Below are positions 44,734 to 52,810 of a stretch of 64,000 nucleotides of DNA, in pieces. The notes beneath the pieces are model-generated. The model did no database searches and had not been told where the DNA came from. It saw only the letters and a program-made list of their open reading frames with translations. How positions within the stretch are numbered: position 1 is the stretch's first letter; the number at the start of each line of letters is the position of its first letter. Position numbers and translations under genes: made by a program. Source of the stretch: Acidovorax sp. MR-S7. GTDB taxonomy: Bacteria; Pseudomonadota; Gammaproteobacteria; Burkholderiales; Burkholderiaceae_C. The stretch lies in the NCBI RefSeq assembly GCF_000400995.2, contig NZ_DF239007.1, forward strand, positions 1-64,000, read 5' to 3'.

Positions 44734-45899
44734 TCAAGAAGACGCCTGCGGCGGCGGGAGCCGCACCCGCCGCTTTGCCTGCCGGCTACGCCGGCATCCA
44801 CAGCGGCATCGTGGAGCTGCTTGGCGCTGCGCGCCAGGCGGCGGCACGCAGCGTCAATGCGCTGATGACGGCGAGCTATTGGGAGATTGGCCGCCGCATA
44901 GTGGAGGCCGAGCAACAGGGCAAACGACGTGCGGGTTACGGTGAGCAGTTGATGGAGCGACTGTCCACTGATTTGACCGCGCAGTTTGGGCGGGGCTTTG
45001 GCGTGAACAACCTGGAGAACATGCGGCGGTTCTTCCTCGCATACCCTGTCTCCGAGATTTCCCAGACACTGTCTGGGAAATTGGACAACGAGCTGCCCGA
45101 CGAGAAATCCCAGACAGTGTCTGGGAAATTGAGCCTCGCCGAGCTGGCACAGGTGTTCACGCTGCCGTGGTCGGCCTATGTGCGGCTGCTGGTGGTCAAG
45201 GACAACCATGCCCGGCGCTTCTACGAAGCCGAGGCACTGCGCGGCGGCTGGAGCGTGCGCCAGCTTGACCGGCAGATTGGCAGCCAGTTTTACGAGCGCA
45301 CCGCCTTGTCCAAGGATAAGGCGGCGATGCTGGTCAAGGGAGCGGTGGCGAGGCCCGAGGATGCCGTCACGCCCGACGACGCGATCAAAGATCCGTATGT
45401 GCTGGAGTTCCTGAATCTCAAGGACGAGTATTCGGAATCCGATCTGGAGGCCGCGTTGATCCAGCGGCTGGAGGATTTTCTGCTGGAGCTGGGCGAAGGC
45501 TTCACCTTCGTCGGCCGGCAGCGGCGCTTGCGCATTGACCAGACCTGGTATCGGGTCGATCTGCTGTTCTACCATCGCAAGTTGCGTTGCTTGGTCATCA
45601 TCGACTTGAAGCTGGGCAGCCTGACCCATGCGGACGTGGGCCAGATGGACATGTATTGCAACTACGCCAAGGAGCATTGGGCCTATCCCGATGAGAACCC
45701 GCCCGTGGGGTTGATTCTCTGTGCTGACAAGGGCCATGCGCTGGCGCGGTATGCCTTGGAAGGTTTGCCGACGAAGGTGATGGCGGCGAACTACCGTACC
45801 GTGTTGCCAGATGCCGAGCTGTTGCAGAAAGAGCTGGAAACCACGCGGCGCTTGCTGGAGTCGCGTGTGGTGAGGCAGCCCAAGAAGCTCCGGCAATAA
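44730..45899 (+). CDS. YhcG-like (DUF1016) PDDEXK nuclease-family protein
   Basis: The 389-residue protein has the DUF1016 N-terminal domain (SYWEIGRRIVEAEQQGKRRA, YGEQLMERLSTDL, RGFGVNNLENMRRF) and a C-terminal PDDEXK-like domain with RVDLLFYHRKLRCLVIIDLK, in which D and the D-x-K form the likely active site. Family members are nuclease-like proteins found on mobile elements; the role here is unknown. Between the domains, near residues 110-133, is the repeated peptide SQTLSGK / SQTVSGK, encoded by two nearly identical DNA palindromes. Confidence 0.88.
   Translation: MIKKTPAAAGAAPAALPAGYAGIHSGIVELLGAARQAAARSVNALMTASYWEIGRRIVEAEQQGKRRAGYGEQLMERLSTDLTAQFGRGFGVNNLENMRRFFLAYPVSEISQTLSGKLDNELPDEKSQTVSGKLSLAELAQVFTLPWSAYVRLLVVKDNHARRFYEAEALRGGWSVRQLDRQIGSQFYERTALSKDKAAMLVKGAVARPEDAVTPDDAIKDPYVLEFLNLKDEYSESDLEAALIQRLEDFLLELGEGFTFVGRQRRLRIDQTWYRVDLLFYHRKLRCLVIIDLKLGSLTHADVGQMDMYCNYAKEHWAYPDENPPVGLILCADKGHALARYALEGLPTKVMAANYRTVLPDAELLQKELETTRRLLESRVVRQPKKLRQ
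45057..45130. repeat. Paired palindromes inside the YhcG-like gene
   Basis: Copy 1 (45057-45081) is a perfect palindrome with arms ATTTCCCAGACA and TGTCTGGGAAAT around one base. Copy 2 (45105-45130) has the same core and one changed base. They encode ISQTLSGKL and KSQTVSGKL. Confidence 0.85.
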
Positions 45900-46224
45900 C
45901 CGGGCGTCCCGGCGTGCCGCCGTCGGGCTCTCGGGCTGCGCCCCGCGCTTCGTGCCGAATCGCGGCCATCCGGCTTTGATCCCTGGCGCCTCCGGCCCTC
46001 TCGGGCCTGCGCGCTGCGCTTGCCCAAAGGCGGGTGTGTGCAGTGGGCGGGGTGTAGGCGGTCTTGCTGTTCCCTTCACCGTATCACGGCGTTCTCGCCG
46101 TCAAGGGCGGCGCGCGCGGGTGCGCGCTTGCGTCCTGGCGGCCGTCTGCGACCCCTGACTGCTTGCGCTGCGCCGTGCTCCCGACGGTTCCGGGCAATTC
46201 CGCCCGAGCAACCGGAGCACGATC
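45900..46224 (+). repeat. ICE leader module, copy A (upstream of radC-like gene)
   Basis: This 325-bp gap has no gene. From about 46001 it contains GGGCCTGCGCGC..GCTTGCC, then from 46057 GGCGGTCTTGCTGTTCCCTTC, a hairpin ACGGCG-TTCT-CGCCGT, TCCTGGCGGCCGTC, CCCTGACTGCTTGCGCTGCG and GGGCAATTCCGCCCG, and then the start codon. The same series occurs before three further genes. Confidence 0.85.
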
Positions 46225-46734
46225 ATGTCGCAACTGTCCTTTTCCTCGTTCGATGCCTCGCTGATGGTGCGTGATGCGCAGGGCCGCTACCTGCTGGCGA
46301 CGACTGACCAGATTCTGGAGGCCGCGCGCCAGGCCATCGAGCACAAGATGCAGCGCGGTGCCTCGTTCACTTCACCGGCGGCGGTCAAGGAGTACCTGTG
46401 CGCCAAGCTGGCCGGCTACGAGCACGAAGTCTTTGCGGTGCTGTTCCTCGATTCGCAGCATCGCCTGATCGAATACACAGAGATGTTTCGCGGCACCATC
46501 GACAGTGCATCGGTGTACCCGCGCGAGTTGGTCAAGGAGGCACTGCGGCTCAATGCGGCGGCGGTCATCGTGTCGCACAACCATCCGAGCGGGAACCCGG
46601 AGCCAAGCGCGGCCGACCGGGCGCTGACCCAGCGGCTCAAGGAGTCGCTGGCGCTGGTGGACGTTCGCACGTTGGATCACATCGTCGTCACGGGCAGCAG
46701 CACCACGTCATTCGCCGAACGCGGCCTGATCTGA
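46225..46734 (+). CDS. radC: RadC-like JAB/MPN-domain protein of the ICE
   Basis: The protein has 169 residues. The JAMM-type metal motif SHNHPSGNPEPSAADRALT lies at about residue 116, preceded by VFAVLFLDSQHRLIEYTEMF with the conserved acidic residue. It lacks the N-terminal helix-hairpin-helix region of chromosomal RadC. Such short RadC proteins are standard in ICEs and phages, sometimes helping to evade host defence; a repair role is not established. It is preceded by a copy of the repeated leader module. Confidence 0.9.
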   Translation: MSQLSFSSFDASLMVRDAQGRYLLATTDQILEAARQAIEHKMQRGASFTSPAAVKEYLCAKLAGYEHEVFAVLFLDSQHRLIEYTEMFRGTIDSASVYPRELVKEALRLNAAAVIVSHNHPSGNPEPSAADRALTQRLKESLALVDVRTLDHIVVTGSSTTSFAERGLI

Positions 46735-47009
46735 CCGAGGGGGCTTCAGCCCCCTTTTTGCTGCGTCCGGCAGCGCAACTCCGGCCCGCGCGGGCCTGCG
46801 CGCTTCGCTTGCCGAAAGCCGAGGAGCATGGAGGTGTGAGGGAGGCGGTCTTGCTGTTCCCTTCACCGTATCACGGCGTTCTCGCCGTCAAGGGCGGCGC
46901 GCGCCTTGCGCGCTGGCGTCCTGGCGGCCGTCTGCGACCCCTGACTGCTTGCGCTGCGCCGTGCTGGCGACGGTTCCGGGCAATTCCGCCCGTGCAACCG
47001 GAGATCGTC
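46735..47009 (+). repeat. ICE leader module, copy B
   Basis: After GGGCCTGCGCGCTTCGCTTG (46794-46813), the module from 46854 repeats GGCGGTCTTGCTGTTCCCTT and the rest of copy A almost base for base as far as GGGCAATTCCGCCCG, ending at the next start codon. Confidence 0.85.
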
Positions 47010-47402
47010 ATGAACGACAAATCACACGTTTCACTCGAACAGCATGTTTGCCTCGTTTGCGGCACGGCGTTCGATACCGGCGCCATCCTGCTGGACAAGC
47101 GCCTGCGCGCGAGCATGGAGCGCCATACGGCGACCGGCTGGGGTCTGTGCCCCGAGCATCGGAAGCTGGCCGACGATGGCTTCGTCGCGCTGGTCGAATG
47201 CGATCCGCAGCGCAGCGGTTCGCAGGCCGGTGGCCGCATGAAGCCCGAGCAGGCGTACCGGACGGGGCGGCTGGCGCACCTGCGGCGCACGGTGTTCGCG
47301 CAGATGTTCAACGTGCCGATCGCGGACGAGCAGGCTTGCGTGTTCGTCGAGCCTGGCGTGATCGACCAGTTGCAGTCGATGACGGCATCGGCGGCGAACT
47401 GA
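47010..47402 (+). CDS. Conserved ICE protein of unknown function with a Cys pair
   Basis: The 130-residue protein begins at the ATG at 47010, directly after leader copy B. It contains CLVCG near residue 12 and GLCPEHRK near residue 46, a CxxC..CxxH arrangement that could bind zinc. The rest includes AYRTGRLAHLRRTVFAQMFN. I do not recognise a named family, but genes of this size occur at this place in related ICEs. A longer frame starting upstream runs through the leader and the end of radC and is not used. Confidence 0.7.
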   Translation: MNDKSHVSLEQHVCLVCGTAFDTGAILLDKRLRASMERHTATGWGLCPEHRKLADDGFVALVECDPQRSGSQAGGRMKPEQAYRTGRLAHLRRTVFAQMFNVPIADEQACVFVEPGVIDQLQSMTASAAN

Positions 47403-47701
47403 TCGCGCCGGACAGCCTTCGGTGCGTCGTCCCTGCGGGGGCGGCGCACTTTTTTTCTGCTGCGCCCGGTGCCGGTTCCTCCGCGCCTGCGGCGCTGCGC
47501 GCTTCGCTTGCCAGTCCGTGCCTTTGTTGGAGGGTGGCGGCTTGCTGTTCCCTTCATCGTGCCACGGCGTTCGCGCCGTCAAGGGCTGCGCGCCGAGGGC
47601 GCTTGCGTCCTGGCGGCCGTCGTTGCCCCCTGACTGCTTGCGCTGCGCCGTGCCCCGGAAGGGTCGGGCAATTCCGCCCGGCAACCTTTCAGGAGTTCAC
47701 C
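47403..47701 (+). repeat. ICE leader module, copy C
   Basis: The 299-bp gap contains CTGCGCGCTTCGCTTGCC (about 47494-47511) and then, from 47536, GGCGGCTTGCTGTTCCCTTC, the CGGCG..CGCCG hairpin, CCTGGCGGCCGTC, CTGACTGCTTGCGCTGCGCC and GGGCAATTCCGCCCG. It is slightly more diverged than copies A and B. Confidence 0.82.
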
Positions 47702-48052
47702 ATGAACCACGCACTCATCACCGACGAGCAGCGCATCGTGCTGCTGGCCAATGGCCGCGAATCCTTGCAGAACCCGGACTTCGATCCGGCCCCCATGGTC
47801 AAGCTGTTCACGCCGGATGCTGGCGCGACCTGGCTGCTGACCGAGATTGATCCCGATGACCACGACCACGCCTTCGGCCTTTACGACCTGGGGCTGGGTG
47901 AGCCGGAAATTGGCTGGGTCAGCCTGGGTGAGCTGGCGACGGTGCGCGGCGGGTTGGGCCTGCCGATTGAGCGCGACCTGTCTTTTCGGGCCGAGAAGCG
48001 GTTGAGCGCCTATGCGCACGATGAGCGGCTGGCCGGGCGGGTCATCGTCTGA
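47702..48052 (+). CDS. DUF2958-family ICE protein
   Basis: The 116-residue protein starts at 47702 behind TCAGGAGTTCACC. It has the DUF2958 pattern LFTPDAGATWLLTEIDPDD, AFGLYDLGLGEPEIGWVSL and GLPIERDLSFRAEKRLSAYA. The family is common on plasmids and ICEs and has no known function. It lies between two leader modules, upstream of the broken DUF932 gene. Confidence 0.88.
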   Translation: MNHALITDEQRIVLLANGRESLQNPDFDPAPMVKLFTPDAGATWLLTEIDPDDHDHAFGLYDLGLGEPEIGWVSLGELATVRGGLGLPIERDLSFRAEKRLSAYAHDERLAGRVIV

Positions 48053-48791
48053 CCCGGCCCTGGGGGCGTCGCGGGACGCCCCTTCGCATCGCGCCCACGA
48101 GGCGCGATGCCTGCGCGCCTTCGACTTGCTCTCCAGGGGAAAGCCCTGCGGGCTATCCCCGCCGCGCAGGCTTGGCGCCCCTGAACACCGCCGACCCGGC
48201 TACGCCGGATCGGCCAGACCACGGCAGTCGCTGTCGAACCTGTTTCCCGATGACTAGCACATGAGCTTGTGCATCAAGCATTGAAGTCCGGGCGTCCCCG
48301 GCCCCCTGCGAGATGGCCGGTCGCGCTGTCGTGCTGCGCATCGACCCCCCTGCGGGGTTTCGCCCCTGTCGGGCTTCCATCGTTCCCTCGCTCCGCTCGG
48401 CTGACGCCTCCGGCCCGGCTTCCAGCTTCGGGCCTGCGCGCTTCGCTTGCCGTGCGGTCGGCGTGTGGGAAGGCCGTTGCCATGTCCAGCCGTCTTCCCT
48501 GACTTCATCACCTTGTCCGCGACTGTAGCCCGCGCCCGTGCGCCGTCAAGGCGCGCAGGGCCGTGTCCTCGGCTGCGCCTGCGGGCCGCACCCACCCCGC
48601 GCTTGTTTCCTTGACGGCACCCGTTCGCGCGCTCCTGACCGTCGCGGGCGATGAACTCAGGAAAGACGGTGGCAACAGGGCCAACCGGGTTCCTCGTGCC
48701 AACCGCACAGAACAGCCGAAAGGCTGGGCTCCGAATCTAGGAATCCGGTGTGCGGCTTGAACAGCAAACCCTTTTCGTCAGGAGAAAGACC
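48053..48791 (+). other. 739-bp non-coding region with hairpins and a degenerate leader module (copy D)
   Basis: Two hairpins follow the DUF2958 stop: GGGGCGTC/GACGCCCC (48063-48082) and CATCGCGCC/GGCGCGATG (48087-48109), which together look like a transcription stop. Further on, GGGCCTGCGCGCTTCGCTTG at 48429 and GCGCCGTCAAGGCGCGCAGG at about 48540 match parts of leader copies A-C, so a fourth, diverged copy precedes the DUF932 gene. GTCAGGAGAAAGACC is its ribosome binding site. Open frames in this stretch have no domain or codon signal. Confidence 0.65.
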
Positions 48792-48976
48792 ATGCAACTC
48801 GCATCCCGTTTCGCTTCCCGCTCCCCCTCGCTGCGCAGCGATTACCCGCTGACCGATGACCAGATTCACCGCGTAGCGCCGTCCATCTTCGCGGACGCGC
48901 CGCATGAGAGCCGTTCGCAGCGGTACGCCTACATCCCCACCGCCGCCGTGCTGACCGAACTGCGCAAGGAAGGCTT
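48792..48976 (+). pseudogene. DUF932 gene, 5' fragment cut by the cargo block
   Basis: The first 61 codons read MQLASRFASRSPSLRSDYPL, then TDDQIHRVAPSIFADAPHES and IPTAAVLTELRKEG, the standard opening of DUF932 proteins of plasmids and ICEs, which are about 270 residues or longer. After ELRKEG the similarity stops and the sequence becomes the antisense strand of a photolyase gene. The frame continues to 49280 only by chance. This is the left junction of the cargo. Confidence 0.8.
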
Positions 48977-49778
48977 GGCGTACATGCGCCGCCTGCTGTG
49001 CGTCCTGCAACTTGAGCTGCACTTGCCGTTGCTGCGTGGCCTGCACCGCTTCGCGCATGCCCAGGCAGCCCAGCGCCAGATAGGGCGACAGGCGCGAGCA
49101 AGCCGTGGGCGCCGTCAGCGGCGACGAGATGCCGCCGCGGTAAAAGGCTGCGCGTGCGTGCAGAAAGTCATGCAGCACCTGCTGGCCCGGCGCGCGCCCA
49201 CCGCGCTGGCGCTGGGGCGGGTCGTGGGCATCAGACAGCCCCATGGTCTCCGGTGCGGGCCACGTGTCGCGCCACGGTAAGCAAACGGATCGCAGGCTCG
49301 CCGGCAGCGGCGGCGGCAGGCAGGGTGCCTGCATATGCGCCTGCCACAGGCCGTGCCACTGCTCACGCGAGGGAAGGCGCCGCACCACCCCGTGCTGCGG
49401 CCATTCCTGCCAGGCCACGCCCTGCCGGCGGCACCAGCGGGCCACGGCCAGGTCACGGGCATAGGTGGCGCCATTGCCGGTTTCCTCGTGCGATACCAGG
49501 CGCGCAAAGGGCTGCAGCGCGTACAGCCGGGCCAGCACCTCGGGCGTTTCGCCCACGGCCAGTTGCAGCCGCGCGCCGCAACTGCGCAATTGCTGCGCCA
49601 GGTCGCGCAGGCTCTCGCGCAGAAACTGGTAGTGCTGCAGCGCACTGTCTGGCTGCGCCCACAGGCTGGGCTCCAGCACGTACAGGCACAGCACCGGGCC
49701 GTGCGCGGCGGCATGTGCCAGCGGGGCATGGTCGTGTACCCGCAAGTCGCGCTTGAACCAGACGACGGTGTAAGCCAT
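48977..49778 (-). pseudogene. Deoxyribodipyrimidine photolyase/cryptochrome family, 3'-truncated
   Basis: About 267 codons remain. The N-terminal antenna-binding domain is complete: YTVVWFKRDLRVHDHAPLAH, LCLYVLEPS, VSHEETGNGATYARD. The FAD domain has only begun, with SRLSPYLALGCLGMREAVQA. The remainder that holds the FAD pocket and the tryptophan electron path is absent; in its place the frame runs into DUF932 antisense sequence and stops at 48657. The product should not repair DNA. The gene is 13 bp downstream of the lipocalin gene in the regulator operon. Confidence 0.85.
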
Positions 49779-49791
49779 GGCCTGCTTACGC

Positions 49792-50394
49792 TCAGTGTGC
49801 GGGATCCTGGCGCTCGTGCGGTACCCAGATCAGCGACGAGGTATCGACGCCCAGCGCCTGCGCCCGCGCCACGATGGCGTCGCGCTGCGCGGCGGGCAGC
49901 TGCTTGTCGCGCGCCAGAATCCAGCAGTAGTTGGTGTCCGGCCCCAGCACCAACGCCCAGCGGTAGTCCGGGTCCAGCGCGGCGACGTGGTAGCCGCCGT
50001 AGAACGGCCCGAAGAAGGATACCTTGAGCGAGCCCGTGGTGGGCGCGCCGGTGAACAAGGCCTTGCCCACGGCCTCGCGCCACTGGCCGGTGGCGGGCGC
50101 ATAGCCGCGGTTGACCACGCGCACGCTGCCGTCAGCCTGCGCGGTGTAGGTGGCAGTGACATCGGTCATACCGCGCTCGAACGCGTGATCGAGCCGCGCC
50201 AGTTCGTACCAGCGGCCCGCGTAGCGCTGTACGTCAAAAGGGGTGACGGCCGTGACGCCGGGCGGCGGGCGCGTGCTGGCGCAGCCGGCCAGCAGCAGGC
50301 CAGTGCCGACCACCAGCAGGGCCAGCAGCCCGAGGCGGTGGCGGCGCGACAGGGGGGTGCGTGCGCTGGCTAACGTGCGTGCAATGAACTGCAT
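49792..50394 (-). CDS. blc: Outer membrane lipocalin (Blc-like lipoprotein)
   Basis: Using the ATG at 50394 (AAGGAAGGA upstream) the protein has 200 residues. A lipoprotein signal ends in LLLAGC, so the mature protein is lipid-anchored. Lipocalin motifs are VQRYAGRWYELARLDHAFER (the GxW box), VRVVNRGYAPATGQWREAVG, and WALVLGPDTNYCWILAR. Blc proteins bind lysophospholipids or fatty acids in the outer membrane. Linked to lipid-modifying genes, it may handle damaged or modified acyl chains. It is the middle gene of a minus-strand operon, 18 bp after the regulator. Confidence 0.92.
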   Translation of the reverse strand: MQFIARTLASARTPLSRRHRLGLLALLVVGTGLLLAGCASTRPPPGVTAVTPFDVQRYAGRWYELARLDHAFERGMTDVTATYTAQADGSVRVVNRGYAPATGQWREAVGKALFTGAPTTGSLKVSFFGPFYGGYHVAALDPDYRWALVLGPDTNYCWILARDKQLPAAQRDAIVARAQALGVDTSSLIWVPHERQDPAH

Positions 50395-50412
50395 GGCCAA
50401 TCCTTCCTTCGG

Positions 50413-51387
50413 TCAATGGGCGTGGCGCCACTGCGCCACCAAGGGCTGCAAGCCCGACAGATGCTGTACGGCGCTGATGCCAGGCAGCGGCCATTGGTGT
50501 AGGGCGGTACACGCGCCGCCCACCCACAGTGCGGTGGTGGCCGGCAGTTGGGCGCGCAGCTCGCGCAGGCTGGTCTGCACCACGGCCGCCTTGTGCAGGT
50601 TGCTGAAGCTCAGCGCCACCACATCGGCGCGATGCGCCAGCGCCGCCTGGGCGATGTCGGTCAACGGGGTCTGCGTGCCCAGCGACACACAGGTGCAGCC
50701 CTCCAGCGCCAACAGCGCCTCGACCATCAGCAGTCCCAGGCTGTGCTGCTCTTGCGGCACGGTGGTGAGCAGCACCTTGGGGCCTTGTGGCACGGGCTGC
50801 GGGGTCAGCGAGGCGATGGCATGGCGCAACACGCCGGTGATGACCTCGGTGTACAGATGTTCTTCAAAGACTTCAAAACGCCCCTGCGCCCAGGCTTCGC
50901 CCACCGCCGTCGTCAGCGGCGCCACCAGATCGGTCACGAAGGGGGCCAGCCCCATGCGCAACTGGGCATGGCTGAGGCCGTGCCGCAGGGCGCGCGGGTC
51001 GTGCGTGCCAATGGCGTGAAGCAGCGCCTCAATCAGGGGATCAGCGCCTGCATTGTCCATGATTGTCTTGGACAAAATGACAGCCGATACCGGGGCGTGC
51101 TGCGTCAACAGGTCTTGCAAAGCAGCCTGACCCAGGCCGACCACCTTGCCAGGGCGCAAGCCGGAATCGAGCAGCCGGCTAATCAGCTTGAGCTGCTGCA
51201 CCTGCTCCAGGCTGTACAGCCTGTCGCCCGAGGAATCACGCGACGGCGTGGGAAACCGATAGCGCCGCTCCCACACGCGCAGCGTGTCCTTGCCCAGGCC
51301 GGTTTCGCGTTCGACAGCGGCAATCGGCAGCCCGGCATTGCCGGGCGCGGGCGGTGTCGTGACGGTCGGAGGGGTCAGTGAATTCAT
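50413..51387 (-). CDS. MerR-family regulator with cobalamin-binding domain (CarH/LitR-like photoreceptor)
   Basis: The 324-residue protein has an N-terminal MerR helix-turn-helix (GLPIAAVERETGLGKDTLRV followed by WERRYRFPTPSRDSSGDRLYS), then a four-helix region and a B12-binding domain. The CarH-type motif W-x9-EH is present as WAQGRFEVFEEH near residue 165, and the B12 loop ExHxxG is EQHSLG near residue 213. CarH/LitR proteins repress target genes in the dark with adenosylcobalamin bound and release DNA in light. The divergent lipid operon and its own operon are the expected targets; matching palindromes lie between them. Confidence 0.9.
   Translation of the reverse strand: MNSLTPPTVTTPPAPGNAGLPIAAVERETGLGKDTLRVWERRYRFPTPSRDSSGDRLYSLEQVQQLKLISRLLDSGLRPGKVVGLGQAALQDLLTQHAPVSAVILSKTIMDNAGADPLIEALLHAIGTHDPRALRHGLSHAQLRMGLAPFVTDLVAPLTTAVGEAWAQGRFEVFEEHLYTEVITGVLRHAIASLTPQPVPQGPKVLLTTVPQEQHSLGLLMVEALLALEGCTCVSLGTQTPLTDIAQAALAHRADVVALSFSNLHKAAVVQTSLRELRAQLPATTALWVGGACTALHQWPLPGISAVQHLSGLQPLVAQWRHAH
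51063..51075. promoter_or_regulatory. Third TTGTC/GACAA box, inside the regulator gene
   Basis: TTGTCTTGGACAA within the MerR-type coding sequence matches the intergenic box TTGTCTAGGACAA except at one base of the spacer. A downstream binding site could strengthen autoregulation by looping or roadblock. Confidence 0.4.
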
Positions 51388-51411
51388 GGCGATTGGGGCT
51401 GGTTCGCTTAA

Positions 51412-51445
51412 TTGTCTAGGACAAAAATGTTCTTGTCTAGTACAT
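51412..51445. promoter_or_regulatory. Tandem operator boxes between the regulator and the lipid operon
   Basis: TTGTCTAGGACAA (51412-51424) and TTGTCTAGTACAT (51433-51445) are two palindromic boxes 21 bp apart, that is two helical turns. They sit 25 bp from the regulator start and 61 bp from the start of the divergent oxidoreductase, where a CarH/LitR-type repressor would act on both promoters. Confidence 0.7.
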
Positions 51446-51505
51446 TACGCCACAGGAGCAGCGCAACCGTGCTGCACGGGCAAGCATCACGGATCGGAAA
51501 AGTCC

Positions 51506-52810
51506 ATGAAAGTCGCAGTCATTGGATCGGGCATTTCGGGCCTGGCGGCCGCACACCGGCTGCGCGGGCAGGCGCGGGTCACGCTGTTCGAGGCGGGTCG
51601 CTACTTCGGCGGCCACACCCACACCGTGGATGTGTCCTTGCCCGATGCGCATGGCCAAACCGTGACGCACGGGGTGGACACCGGCTTTCTGGTGTTCAAC
51701 GAGCGTACCTACCCCGGCTTGATCGCGCTGCTGGACGAGTTGCAGGTGCCCACGGCCGCGTCGGACATGTCGTTTTCCGTCCAGGTGCCGGGCGCGGGCG
51801 CGTTGGGCGCCGGGGCGCTGGAGTGGAGCGGCTCCAGCCTGGCCACCGTGTTTGCCCAGCGGCGCAACCTGCTGCGCCCGCGCTTTTTGGGGATGCTGTC
51901 GGAGCTGCTGCGCTTCAACCGCCTCTGCACCGCGCTGGCCGACAGTGGCCAGGAGCAGGCGCTGGCCCAGCCGCTGGGTGAGTTTTTGGACCAGCACGGC
52001 TTTGGCGCGGCGTTTCGCCACTGGTATTTCCTGCCCATGCTGGGCTGTATCTGGAGTTGCCCGACCGATCAGATGCTGCGCTTTCCCGTAGCCACCATGG
52101 TGCGCTTTTGCCACAACCACGGCCTGATCCAGGTGCAGAACCGGCCGCAGTGGCACACCGTGGCGGGCGGGGCGCGGCAGTATGTGCATGCCATCCTGGA
52201 CGGCCTGGATGCGCGGCTGCAAACCCCTGTAGAGCGCATCGAGCGCAATGCCGCCGGTGTATTCATCCGCACTGGCAGCGGCGTGGAGCACTTCGATGCC
52301 GTGGTGCTGGCCGTACACAGCGACCAGGCCTTGCGCCTGCTGGCGCGGCCCAGCGCCGCCGAGCAGCAGGTGTTGGGCGCCATCCGCTACCAGCCCAACC
52401 GCGCCGTACTGCACACCGACACCCGCGTGATGCCAGGGCGCCGCGCCGCCTGGGCGGCATGGAACTACGAGCGCGCAGCCAACGGCACGCAGGAGTCCGC
52501 CCGCGTCTGCCTGCATTACTGGCTCAACCGCCTGCAGCCGCTGCCGTTTGCGCAGCCGGTGCTGGTGTCGCTCAACCCCGTGCGCGGCATCGACCCGGCG
52601 CGGGTGCTGGGCGCGTTCGACTACGACCATCCGGTGTTCGACCTGGGGGCGCTGGCCGCGCAAAAGCAGCTGCCGCTGCTGCAAGGCGCGCAGCACACCT
52701 GGTTTGCGGGCGCATGGACGGGCTATGGCTTTCATGAGGATGGCCTGCAGTCGGGCTACCGCGCCGCCGATGCGCTGCTGGCGCAACTGCGCCGGCGGGA
52801 GGCGGCATGA
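51506..52810 (+). CDS. FAD-dependent amine-oxidase-like oxidoreductase (light/lipid cluster)
   Basis: Beginning at the ATG at 51506 the protein has 434 residues. It opens with an FAD-binding motif, KVAVIGSGISGLAAAHRLRG, and has HTHTVDVSLPDAHG, GVDTGFLVFNERTYPGLIAL and a terminal WFAGAWTGYGFHEDGLQSGY, which binds the flavin. Proteins of this type, in cluster with DUF1365 and CFA-type methyltransferases, are linked to fatty acid desaturation or furan fatty acid formation in other bacteria. The exact reaction here is not known. It is the first gene of the plus-strand operon and overlaps the next by four bases. Confidence 0.88.
   Translation: MKVAVIGSGISGLAAAHRLRGQARVTLFEAGRYFGGHTHTVDVSLPDAHGQTVTHGVDTGFLVFNERTYPGLIALLDELQVPTAASDMSFSVQVPGAGALGAGALEWSGSSLATVFAQRRNLLRPRFLGMLSELLRFNRLCTALADSGQEQALAQPLGEFLDQHGFGAAFRHWYFLPMLGCIWSCPTDQMLRFPVATMVRFCHNHGLIQVQNRPQWHTVAGGARQYVHAILDGLDARLQTPVERIERNAAGVFIRTGSGVEHFDAVVLAVHSDQALRLLARPSAAEQQVLGAIRYQPNRAVLHTDTRVMPGRRAAWAAWNYERAANGTQESARVCLHYWLNRLQPLPFAQPVLVSLNPVRGIDPARVLGAFDYDHPVFDLGALAAQKQLPLLQGAQHTWFAGAWTGYGFHEDGLQSGYRAADALLAQLRRREAA

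Noticed and set aside
46225-46734. RadC-like protein as a DNA repair gene
   Set aside because: The short JAB-domain form on ICEs is not shown to act in repair; only the family name is kept.
46398-48052. Long open frames running from the radC-like gene through the leaders into the 130-residue and DUF2958 genes
   Set aside because: The upstream parts cross the repeated non-coding leaders. The internal starts at 47010 and 47702 follow the leader and give the conserved protein lengths.
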